Positions 36,091 through 46,654 of a DNA stretch of 64,000 nt are shown piece by piece. The DNA comes from Nomia melanderi (taxonomy: Eukaryota; Arthropoda; Insecta; Hymenoptera; Halictidae). The notes below the pieces were generated by a model. It did not search any database and was not told the origin of the DNA. It was given only the letters and a program-made list of their open reading frames with translations. Both the position numbers and the translations under genes were made by a program. The stretch lies in the NCBI RefSeq assembly GCF_051020985.1, contig NC_135009.1, forward strand, positions 13,462,606 to 13,526,605, in the 5' to 3' direction. How positions within the stretch are numbered: the stretch's first letter is position 1; every line of letters begins with the position of its first letter.

Positions 36091-37800
36091 AGTGTGAGAT
36101 CTCGTTCGGTTGGCTAAGTGTTGTGGAACAAAGCTATTTTATTCCAATATTTCACGTATCGAGGCATTGTATGAAGTTCGATATTAAATATTTGATTTTG
36201 TAGTTTTACCGCGTTAAATCAAGTGGTGACAGAGCCCGAGAGCAAGTTTTAATGGAGATTGTTAATTATTAATGGATACTGAGACCTAGGTTACTAATTT
36301 ACGAGATTCAAGGTACTAGATCTCATCGTTCATCGAATTTAATATTCAAGGGAAATTGAAGTTGTTTAATACTTTGCATTCGTATTTGATATTAAAAATA
36401 TTCATCATTTCCTAATAAAATATTGATAACACTATCTGCAACTAACGTAAAGAGGAATCTTGCATAAATCAAGAGACAGAACTGTATTTTTGCTTCACGC
36501 GTTGGTACCTTACAAAATTTAATATTGAATTTTACATTTTGTGTTCAATCGAGTGCAAATTTCTTCCTCATAAAGTGCACTAATTCTTCAACTCATACAT
36601 TGAGTTACATTCAAGTTTTCACTGACTTCAGATTTTTTTTATTATTTCTTTACGTTTTTTCTTCACGTGTACTATTCTCAGTCCCACAAAAAATTGATAC
36701 TTGCTATTGGTAATTGGTTTAGTAAAAATTTCATATTATATTGGTCATTCCCCGATAAAATATCGATAACACTATCTGCAACTAACGCAAAGAAAAATCT
36801 TGCATAAATTAAGAGACAGAACTGTTTTATATTTACGTTTCACACGTTGACACCTTGCACAAAATTGAACATTGAATTTAAAATTTCACAATTTCACTGT
36901 GTCCAATCGAACGACTAGGACTCGCCACCCGAGTGCAAAGGGTTAATAATCGCATTCGAATTCCCGCGCCCCCGAAGGTGGCGAATTCAAACAGCATTAA
37001 CAGACAAAACGGCTCAATAATTCAAGCGAAATTTTTCGAAACCCGGCCGGCCGCGTCCCCGTCGAGCCCGACCGGTTCCCCCGGCGCTCTCCGCTTAATT
37101 TACGCGGCCGTTTAACCTCCCGGCGGGTCCCATAAAAAATTGACGCGGCTAAACGAGAGGATGAAATATTCGTGCCACCTGTAAGAACGTGGACTCGGCG
37201 CGAGCAGGTCCGACGTGTACCGCGCGTCTCGCCTCTCGACGGAGCCAGGCAACCCTAAAAAATTCATTCTCCTGGAAACTGCCGATTCCGGAGTCAGAGG
37301 TCACGGGGATACGGCTCCCTACTGACCTAGAAGTCGCTCCGTCGCTCCGGTCCTCCGTCGTGTCGGAACTTTCCGAAGTTTCGATACCGAATCCGCGCGA
37401 ACTTTACCTCGCGACGGCGGAATCCGTTCGGATTTTTCATTTCCCATCTCATTTTCCTGTCGGACGCTTCTCCCGGGCCCTCGGCGCGTTGATCGACGCT
37501 GATAAAACCATCCGACTATCGCGACCTTTCCAGTTCCGGTGATACGGGCACGGTTTCCGAGCCGCGGACCGAACTTTCCCAGTTTTATTCGGTGCAACGA
37601 TCGGGGAACCGTTGGTATTCTATCCGGTGTTCGTGAAGTGTACTTCGGGGAATGTGTAATACGAGTGGAGCCGGAGGAATCGAAGATTCCGTCGGTGCCC
37701 AGTGATACGATATGTTTGTCGCCGAACTAGCATCTGTGGAACTTTCGTAATCACTGGACTGGGAGGACGCTGCGCGTTCGTCGCGCGTAAGAGTCGGTCG
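36091..37800. other. Non-coding; family B fragments then GC-rich block
   Basis: Duplicated family B interiors lie at about 36367-36530 and 36740-36945, the second ending GAGTGCAAAGGG-TTAA. A CpG-rich block follows (36940-37760) without a recognised gene. Confidence 0.45.
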
Positions 37801-38310
37801 GAGATTCGACGATAACTTTGATGAGCTTTATTCGCCCCTTCAGTTGCAATATGGTTTCCATCGATACGAACTCTTTATAGTCTAAATTTCTCATTGTTGT
37901 AAATTACAGAAATCTCAAAGAATTCTAATTACAATGAACATTTGATAATGAAACAGCAACAGTTACAATGAAGTCATTAAGAAACATTCAGGGTTTCTTT
38001 CTTTAAATCAGTCCGCGACACATGTAGATTCTCGCGACCTGTTGTCAGAGTGAGAATAACAGTTCAAAGATTCAACGCTAACTTTGATGAGCTTTATTCG
38101 CCCCTTCAGTTGCAATATGGTTTTCTCATTGTTGTAAATTACAGAAATCTCAAAGAATTCTGTACCTGTTACAATCTCGAATTAGAGTGAACATTTGCCA
38201 ATGAAACGGCAACATTTACAACGAAGTCATTAAGAAACAATTCAGGGTTTCTTTCTTTAAATCAGTCCGCGACACACGTAGATTCTCGCGACCTTCTGTT
38301 GTCCGAGTGA
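37801..38310. repeat. Tandem duplication, about 267-bp unit
   Basis: AACTTTGATGAGCTTTATTC, CCTTCAGTTGCAATATGGTT, AAATCAGTCCGCGACACA and TAGATTCTCGCGACCT occur in the same order in both units (starting about 37801 and 38067). Confidence 0.85.
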
Positions 38311-39010
38311 TTAATTGTTCCACCCTCGTACGCTTCGCAGCCTCCATCGGAATGTACCGCGCGTACGTTCGTTAAAATAGACTTTTAAATTTGGAAACGA
38401 AGCGACACGCTGATACAGCAGTCGGCGGTCAATCTTCGGGCAGTTAATTTCGTCGGCGTACGAATCATTTCTGTCGAAACGATTGTTCCGCTGTCAAACG
38501 CGGGAAAGGGCGGGAGACAAATAGCAACAGACGCGGGATTGAAACCGTGGCGGGGTGGTAGCTGGCAGCTACGAAAGAAGTAGATTAAGGACCAATTAAA
38601 AGAAAAGCGAGAGGGAACGCCGGGGGAACCGGAGGGGAGGGGAAGAAGGAGAGACCACCCCGCGGCCGGGGCGAAATATTAGAGTTGGAAGCGTTTCGTT
38701 CCACCTTCCCGGTCGGTTAGCCAAGATTCTTCGGTGGCACTTGGCCCAACTCGTTAGTCATGGCAGTTAGTCATGCTACACGGAATCCGGCCGTCTGAAG
38801 AACGGAGAAGAGGATGAAAAAGACGGGGTAGGTTGCGTGGAGAGGCGGAGGGTTCGATCGGCCCTGCAGAAAGGGTTCGATGGGTTAGAAAATAGCCGAG
38901 GAATTTGATCGTGAGCAATAGCGGACGAACGCTGGAACATTTTCTCTTGCCACATCGAACGATTAACGCGTGAGCAATTCTTCGCGATTAACACTGGAAC
39001 TACCGAACAT
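38311..39010. other. GC-rich non-coding segment
   Basis: CpG-rich, with G/A-rich runs at 38600-38660 and 38800-38850. No gene was recognised. Confidence 0.35.
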
Positions 39011-39376
39011 TTAACACGTTCAACCAAATCTAATTACTATAGTTCATTTCGATTAAACGATTATTTGACATTTTTGTATTATAAACAATGCCGAACGCGG
39101 TGATATTGGCAAGCACAGTAATAACGCGATTTAATCGAATGATTAATATTATATATTTTTCCCATTTTCTGTATTCTGCTCTATGAAATCGTGTGGCGTT
39201 CAACGTGTTCAACGTCTGTAAAAATTGTAATAGATTATCTCCAGTTTCTTTGGATATTCATCGTAGTACTCAAGTGAAACTATTTCCAAAATTATTTCAA
39301 ATATGCTTTCGAGGTATTAATAACTGCGAAACAAATCGAAACCGGTCATTCTGACTGGTACGTAGTTCTAGCGTTA
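39011..39376. mobile_element. MITE family E followed by family F (minus)
   Basis: Family E runs 39011-39211 (TTAA-CACGTTCAACC to GGCGTTCAACGTG-TTCA) and lacks the CACCGGTG palindrome. An inverted family F copy follows to TACGTAGTTCTAGCG-TTAA at 39376, with the hairpin ACCGGTCATTCTGACTGGTA. Confidence 0.7.
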
Positions 39377-40399
39377 ACACGAATGCCGCACCGAGAAAAA
39401 TTTACAAAATGAAGATAATCTAATATCAAATTACCTAATTGAGATGCGTTATTACTGCAGGTTTATCTTGTCAAGTAATTTGGAAGCTACTGTTGACCAA
39501 CGTAGCAGTCAACGTGTTAAACAGTCGAACAACGAGAGAAAAGCTTTCCGAAACTACTAAATCGATCTCGATCGAAACATTTGTCAGTCGAAGTCTCTAC
39601 GAATGTCGGCATCGAATAACTAACAAAGTCGAACCGTCCGACTGACCAACAACGGAACGTTGGACGTTATTGAACCAGAGTATAAATATAAAACGTACGA
39701 AGCTTCAAACAGAAGTGGAAACTAAAAACAAATGGCGGGCGCGGCGCGAACGTGTCTCCGGCCAGCTTCTCCTCGGTCCCTTTTCCTTTTTCCTCTCTTT
39801 CTCGTCGCGTCCCTTTTTCCGGTTTTGTAGCGGGTGGATTTCGACGCGTTTGAGGCGACGTTCCCCTCCATTGACGGCTATTTTTGTATGTACATAGAAG
39901 CGAAGGCACGCAACGCGCGTTTCCGTTTCTCGCGTGCGTGCGTGCGTGCGCGCGGCGAAACTGTCTGTCTGTCTGTCTGTCTCTGTGTGTCCATTAGGAA
40001 CTTTTTCATTTCTAATGAATGTTCGTTTTCCCGTCTCTCTCTGTCTACGATAGTATCTCCGCCGGTTTCATAACAACGATGCGAGAATACCGTAACGATT
40101 CTTCGAGGGCCTTTGTCGGGCTGTAATTCCGCTTGTAAATCGTAGACGGTAGCGCTTCGCTCTCTTCGCGCGGGTGGTGACGGCTCGAGTGCCGTCCCTA
40201 CCTCGCCCTTTTCGACGATGCTAATGTCCCTAACTATGAGCATCGATGACGCGACGGTGCCTGACGTTTGAGAAGAATCGCTCGGGTGCACGCCCGTTCG
40301 TCGACCTCGATTGTCCTGAAAACTGAACGTACCACGATGTTTTAACCCTTCGCGAATGAAGATTGTTTTTAGCGCGCGAAACCTTTCGCAGATTCTAAA
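39377..40399. other. Non-coding; GC-rich with short repeats
   Basis: It contains (GCGT)n at about 39932-39951 and (CTGT)n at 39961-39985. A minus-strand open frame (39878-40291, 137 codons) shows no known domain and overlaps these repeats. Confidence 0.4.
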
Positions 40400-40624
40400 T
40401 TAACCCTTTGCAATCCAGAAGTTTTTCTCGCTGGAAATATTCAATGTTTTCTAATGAGATACAGACATTTTCTTAGATTTAATTGAGAAATGTTTTCGTT
40501 TTCGTTTAATTTCAATGTTTCGTACACTGGTGCGTTATGCAAAGTTTAATATTAAATATCAAAGTTTAGGGTTTTGCTGTGTCATCATTTGACTTAGAGG
40601 CGCCTATGGAGTGCAAAGGGTTAA
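40400..40624 (+). mobile_element. MITE family B, full length
   Basis: TTAA-CCCTTTGCAATCCAGAAG and ATGGAGTGCAAAGGG-TTAA bound 225 bp. Confidence 0.85.
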
Positions 40625-40705
40625 ACGCTGAATACTTAAATCAGAAAGAATGAGGAAACTGATTTCTTGCTGTTCGAATAGTTGAATCATTTGTTTGCAA
40701 CTTGG

Positions 40706-40937
40706 TTAACCTTCAGCACTCCTGATGGTTCTGTAATTTATCAGCAACTGCAACTAATTTTTATGGGATCTTTAGTGAAAATGAGAAATGATGTAACATT
40801 CATTGAGATCTTTTGGTTTCCTTCGCAGTACAAAATTTGGTTGTGGAAAATCGAATAATTTTAGGGTTTCTTTGATTCGTTAAAATATTTAATATTATAA
40901 CTGGTGTAATATTGGAGCCTAGAGTTCAAAGGGTTAA
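40706..40937 (+). mobile_element. MITE family A, full length reference copy
   Basis: TTAA-CCTTCAGCACTCCTGATGG and CTAGAGTTCAAAGGG-TTAA bound 232 bp, the clearest uninterrupted copy of family A. It is preceded by a family G fragment (40630-40705) and followed, sharing its TTAA, by a family F copy (40934-41138). Four families are thus adjacent within about 750 bp. Confidence 0.85.
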
Positions 40938-41138
40938 CGCTAGAACACCGTATCAGTGAGAATCAGTGGTTTCCTTTGTTTCGTAATTATTGATTATCTC
41001 CGAAGCATCGATTATTCGAAATGAAATTGATAATGAATAGTTAATTGATACAATGAACGTTCGAAGAAACTGAGAATAATCTATTGTTACAATTTTTGTA
41101 TGGATTACGTATTAATCGCGTGCTCGGCGGTAGTGTTC

Positions 41139-42165
41139 AAATTTCATTTAAAACTCTGTGCTTTCTTTCGTTCATTTGACTTTATATCAATTCCTATGTT
41201 GTCTGATTAATCAGTTTCTCAACGCAATTCAATTTTGCTAAAAACTTATCTGACTTTCGCTTTTCTTTTGCAACTAGTTATTTCGCGATATATAAAATGG
41301 TGCGTTTAGTTTAACCCCTTGTCATGTGATATCTTCAATTATGATTTAAATTATGATCCAAAGTATAATTGATGTCCATGGAATAATGTTTATGAACTCA
41401 AAAGAATTATTGCGAAGTACCTCTTTTAAATATTGAATATTCAGTAAGATACTAGATGCTCCAGATGTACCGGAATATTTCTAGTAATTTATTAGGTTAA
41501 TTAACGAATAACTTGATTCTACAGTGATTCACAGCAGAAACATGTAAATTTCTGACTGAATTTATTAAAACTTGCTTCAAATTTTACTTTATAATAATTC
41601 TAATTGTATTAGTAACTATTTGATACAAAGGGTGCTTCAGAAATAATAGAATGCTCCCATTCACTAATTAACCAACTTCAGTGATTACCCTATTACATTC
41701 TGGTATTACACTGAATCATTCATAAATCATAAACATTATATTTTATTATTATATATTATCCATATAAATAATATATAATTATTATTATACACCTGCCCTA
41801 TTATTATATTATTTATACAAATCATAAATATATATACCATACGAACTGCAGCCGAGCGATGTCTTCTCAAACACCATAAGGTATCCGCCAGTGGTGTCAC
41901 GTGCTCGCATATTTAACGTTAATGGAGTACTTTAGAACTGTGTAGAGTAGTTAAGATTAGAATTAAGACAATACAGAAACCGTTGTTTATTTTTCATCGT
42001 TTACGAAGCTCGTCAGAATGCTTTGTTACAGCTTGCATACTTACGTGCGTTTATGAAACCGGCTTACAAATGCGTCCACTGTTTGTGCCGTTCTTACCTT
42101 TTTATCTTTGTCCTTCGTCTGATCGTTTCCTCTGTGATCCCAGATACGTACGTTGTCGATTGAAG
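41139..42165. other. AT-rich non-coding segment
   Basis: A partial family C end (TTTAACCCCTTGTCATGTGA near 41311) and TA-rich sequence at 41735-41835. No gene was recognised. Confidence 0.4.
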
Positions 42166-42176
42166 CAACAACAACG

Positions 42177-42213
<37 letters not shown>
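42166..42213. repeat. (CAA)n microsatellite
   Basis: About 16 CAA units with one CGA interruption. They would encode poly-Gln in an 88-codon plus-strand frame that has no other support. Confidence 0.95.
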
Positions 42214-43362
42214 AAGAAGACCAAATCATTGTATACTTGTTTCCGTTAGTCTCTCTGCGCAAATCTAACGCACTGTATATCTCTGTGTCTGTCTCTCCTG
42301 TAAATAGTTTCGTGTGTTTATAGCCGTTTTGTACAGTCGCTTAACCTTTTTCTCTTCGCAACATGTCCCGCCAAAAGTAGGTGGCAGTTCAGAGACACCG
42401 AAAACTCTGTGACGATCTCTATTTTACTATATATATATAACTTGCTGAATTTTCGTAGAATCACGTGTTAAGGAATTGGTAACTATTTTCTTGCTTCTTT
42501 TTCCTCGTATTCGAAAGGATCGTGAATCGAGACGCAATAATACCCGTTTGTTTCACGAGTCGGCGAAAAACTGTTCGTAACTCTTAGATCGAACGTGGCG
42601 GAAACGACTTTATCGACGGTAAGGTCGATCGATCCGCGTAAGTTGTCGCGACGTTCGATAAACAAACGTAGGATGTAATTTTCGTTCGTTGTGTAATTTT
42701 TGACGGTCTTTGTCAGTCGAATTTTACGAGTTCGAATTCCGAGAGTGATATCTCGCGTTGTACTTGAAACCACGCTCCGAAATGATTTCTGAACTTTCGG
42801 GAGGAGCCACGAATTTATACTTAACGATTTATAAAGAGGCATACATAAATGCATACTCACGGGTACATATGTATGTACGATTTACTTACATACACGAAAT
42901 ATTTTAAGTAACCATATAGAAATTTCATACATTGCTAATAAAAATGTTTAAGATACCTAATAAAATTATATTGTATATTCAGTACATACTTACGGTCCAC
43001 TGTGTTGAAGTCCCTACCTTTGTGTTCGTGTTGTCCGGTGTGTGTCAGTGTGGTAGCTTTGTGATTGTCCTGATCCTTGTGTCTTTGTGCATCCTCTTTG
43101 TGTAGTTTTCTGTTTTTCGAGCACTAACTTTCACACGTTCGTTACCAGCCTGCATATTTGTGGCAATTTTATATTTTACAATGAAATTTTATTAATATTA
43201 ATAAATTATATAAGAATATCTTATTTTGTTATTTGAAATTATAAGCTGCAGCATTATATTTAGGAACTCAACTCCAGTTTCATTTCTTCGTTTTGTTTAG
43301 ATTTATTGGATTGAAGAAAATACAATTGAGGTCCTCCGAAATAAACGATGGTAGCGAACGTG
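42214..43362. other. Non-coding or unassigned; possible minus-strand exon
   Basis: A minus-strand open frame at 42483-42860 has coding-like codon use but no recognisable domain (see findings). G/T-rich sequence lies at 43010-43120. AT-rich elsewhere. Confidence 0.35.
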
Positions 43363-43600
43363 TTAACCTCTTGCCCTATGATTTATTTCTCAATTGTACT
43401 TGACGAAACTTTATCGTTCATAATTCAGTAGAAAAGACAAGAAATTTCCACTCATTCTGCGTCAAGTTTACAACTGTTAAAGATTGATAACAGACAAGTA
43501 ATATTTAATTTTGTTAAAAATAAATAAATCACATTTACATTTGTCGAGTTCCATTGAAAACTTTTATCACGAGACACGTTACCGTAAGGCAAGGGGTTAA
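43363..43600 (+). mobile_element. MITE family C, full length
   Basis: TTAA-CCTCTTGCCCTATGATT and CCGTAAGGCAAGGGG-TTAA bound 238 bp. Confidence 0.85.
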
Positions 43601-43610
43601 GGAAATTATT

Positions 43611-43840
43611 TTAACACGTTAAATGCCGATTTCATAGAGCAAAATACACAAAATGGGAGAAGTGTATTAAATTTGAATGAATTGCATTATTATTGCACGT
43701 TCATATAACTGGATGTCACCGTATTAGATAGCATTATTTATAATATACAAATATTTTCAAATAATCATTTAATTGAGCGAACTACAGTAATCCGATTTAG
43801 TTGGGTCACCGGTGACCCCCCATGGCATTCAACGTGTCAA
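43611..43840 (-). mobile_element. MITE family E with perfect palindrome
   Basis: TTAA-CACGTTAAATGCCG to CATGGCATTCAACGTG-TCAA, 230 bp. The 16-bp perfect palindrome GGGTCACCGGTGACCC is at 43803-43818, close to the right end. Confidence 0.85.
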
Positions 43841-44225
43841 CGATTTGCTTTGTGTTTGAATGAGACTAATTTGTTTATAATTTGAACTCGCGATTCAGAT
43901 GAATATAAGGCGTTCGAAAACGTCTAAAATTGATTTTTCTGAACACGTAAAAGTAATGGGAGGACATCGGACCCCACTTCGCTAAATAAATAGGGGTGAT
44001 CGTAAAGGTTTTATGCTCGGGTACAAATAGATTTACTTTGGGGATAAAATCCCTATTTAAAAATACCACGGCCGTCGCGAACTATAAATTCCGCCACCCC
44101 TATTCCCATCGGGTATACACAGGAAGTTTCTGAAGTGTGAGCTCGGTTTTTTTTTCTCCCTTCTTTTTAAGTAACGTGCCGGATGGCGTTTAGTACGGCG
44201 GCAGGATGAACGATTGAGAGTACGC

Positions 44226-44453
44226 TTAACACTTAGGCAACCGCCTAAAAAGAACTATAACTACAATCTCTTCCATTATCTTCAATTGAACTCATACAAT
44301 TTGGTTAAAAGCTTTGTTTTGTAAAAAGAACCGTATTTGATGAATTGCGAATAATCCCACTTTAAGATTTACTAAAGAAAAAATAAACAGAATCAAAGGC
44401 AATAAGTTGCTAAGTGAAAAGTGGGAGATCTCGTTCGGTTGGCTGAGTGTTAA
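44226..44453 (+). mobile_element. MITE family I, full length
   Basis: TTAA-CACTTAGGCAACCG and CGGTTGGCTGAGTG-TTAA bound 228 bp. The palindrome GAGATCTC lies just inside the right end. Confidence 0.8.
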
Positions 44454-45066
44454 GAAGGTATGCATCTTCCAAATTTGTAAAGACAGCGAAGAATGCCACT
44501 GTATTTGTCAAACAGATAATTTTATTCGTGCGATATGTATTAAGAAATGGACACTTTCTCTCTTGTATCCAACTTATCGTGGAATGAATTGTTACTCAGT
44601 ATTAGTACTGATGATACGCTAGTTTAAATAAAGACGAGAAAAGTTTTTAACTTGTTACAAGGTTGTAACTATTGAATGTTTCTTCATTAAACTTTGTTAC
44701 AGTATTATACATGTTCGGCACTCTACTAAATCATGAATTGCTTTCAATCATGTTGAATATCAATTACACCGAATAGGGTACTACAGCGTGTTCAACGAGC
44801 CGAGATAGTACAAATAAACGAGACATTAGCCTGCTAAGCACGTGATAAATGCAACATTCCAGCTATGGACTCTGAATGATTAATCCAACTCTATTCTGTC
44901 GAAACGATCGTCACGTGTGTCGATATAGTCACTAGCTAAACTCGTTAATCACGCTATTGTTTCACAGTGTTTGATCAAGCTTTACAATATTGTCAAAATA
45001 TTAATGTACTATTTGCTTTTTTCTTCTTTTTTGTTTAGTTAGTCGGGGTTATACTGAATGAAAATA
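44454..45066. other. 3' flank of CD2BP2, AT-rich
   Basis: It presumably contains the CD2BP2 3' UTR (minus strand). No clear polyadenylation signal was identified near the stop codon. Confidence 0.35.
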
Positions 45067-46654
45067 TCACAGATAGAGTTCGAAATCCATTCTTGCGGCG
45101 TTATAGAATTGATTAGTTTGTCCCTTTTTTCGTACCCACGCTCCACTTTTAAAATATCCTTCCTTGGCCCACGCATGCATCTGCTGGCTCGTGTAAGGCC
45201 CATGAATTTCTGCACTTTCGTCCTGCGACCATTTTAATTCCCACATTACTTCATCATCTTCTTCTTCTTCGTCGTCGTCTTCTTCTTTAATATTATCTTT
45301 TTCAGATTGCGCTGTTCCTCTGATGCTACCTGTAAAAAATGTTTCATAAATGTTTCAAAGGTAAATTAATTGAAATAAAGAATAAAGTGAAAACTACGTA
45401 GAAAATATAATAACCTCCACCATCATCCAACTTTGCTTTTTCTTTTTCATCAAAGTCATCTGCATACATATCTAATTCTGCTTCTTGCTTCGAAGGATGA
45501 GCATGCTTTTCAGACTTTTCCACCTATAAGAAAGAATAACACAGTGAAGTTAATTATATCACTATAATGCATATTAGTATGGATATGTTAAAGTAACAAA
45601 CCTTCTTTTTTATATGCTCATAACTTTCTTGATATATATCCATGTTTCCTGTACGAGTTAACAATTCATTTGCTAATTCTGTTAATTTTATAATTTCCAC
45701 GGAATTTCCATCATCTTCTACTTCTTTCTTTTCTTTTTTCCTCTTCCATCTCTCTGCAGTAGTTAATCTCTTTTTTCCTTTACCTAAAATTACTCAATTC
45801 AATAAATCCATCTGTTTCTGGACAAAGTTTCATTTATTGAAATACTTACCAAGCCTACACAAAGCCTTGGATACTGTTTCTCCAGGTTTCAGGTATTCCA
45901 ATATTTGTTTATAGAGGTGAACTGGATTGAACATAATATCTGGACCTTCATCATCACTATCGCTATCAGCCAATCCATGTTTAGCACTGCTTTTGTTTCC
46001 CTTCTTTGTACTTGCTGTGGAACTCGGTTTGATCTATCAAGATTATGCCTTAGTAATGTTTTGCATCACTGAGTAAACAAGGCGGGTTTACAGATAATTC
46101 TATTTGCTGCTGTATAAAAACACATTCTGAAATTTCAATGTGTAGAAGTCCAAAAACAAAAGCGATTATTGAAATAATAAAAAATCTACTTTATACAGTA
46201 CTAGAAGTTAATAACCCTTTTCTTGTCACAACTAAGATGAACCACAAAAATATCAATTATCCTAAAATGTAAAACTGAACTCTTGATTCATTTGACAAAC
46301 CTGCATCCAATCGATATTGTCCAACCAATTATCTCTTATCTCTTTCTCCTTATTCCAAAGATAATGGCCCTCTTTATCAAAGTGGCCCTCCTCTAACTCT
46401 TCTTTCATGTTAAATGCTGTAAACCCCACATTTGTTTCAGCAGCAATTGGCCCATCCTCCACACCTTGATATAAAATACAGGTAATTAATATTTGAACCG
46501 AATCCAATTTCATATATTCTTATGTACCTTCAATCTCATCTTCATTCATAACATTGTAATTATCTTCATTAGCATCATCTTCTTCATCCGAGTCTAACGA
46601 ATTCTTTGCTGGCCCTCTATTATCTTCTATCTGATCAAATTTGCGTTTCAACAT
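45067..46654 (-). CDS. CD2BP2: CD2BP2/LIN1 homolog, GYF-domain U5 snRNP protein
   Basis: Six coding exons on the minus strand join in frame: 46654-46528, 46464-46301, 46033-45850, 45783-45602, 45523-45415 and 45329-45067. They give 1029 nt, or 342 residues, very close to the size I recall for vertebrate CD2BP2 (about 341). All introns are GT-AG and the phases agree. The protein starts MLKRKF, has an acidic N-terminus, then a conserved block containing FNMKEELEEGHFD and WLDNIDWMQ (exon 2). A very acidic run of E and D residues (271-282) leads into a C-terminal GYF domain with WELKW at 285-289, GPY at 299-301 and GYF at 313-315. Family members bind proline-rich ligands and belong to the U5 snRNP before tri-snRNP assembly (U5-52K). 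The Drosophila counterpart is holn1. Compared with the human domain, WEYKW reads WELKW and GPF reads GPY. Introns are short (about 60-270 bp), typical of an insect housekeeping gene. Confidence 0.95.

Noticed and set aside
37815..37830. CTTTGATGAGC, part of the miR-2 mature sequence
   Set aside because: The 5' seed of miR-2 (TATCACA) is absent, no hairpin was found, and the phrase belongs to a 267-bp tandem duplication.
41983..42249. 88-codon frame with poly-Gln
   Set aside because: The Gln run is a CAA microsatellite, and the rest of the frame has no recognisable domain or splice context.
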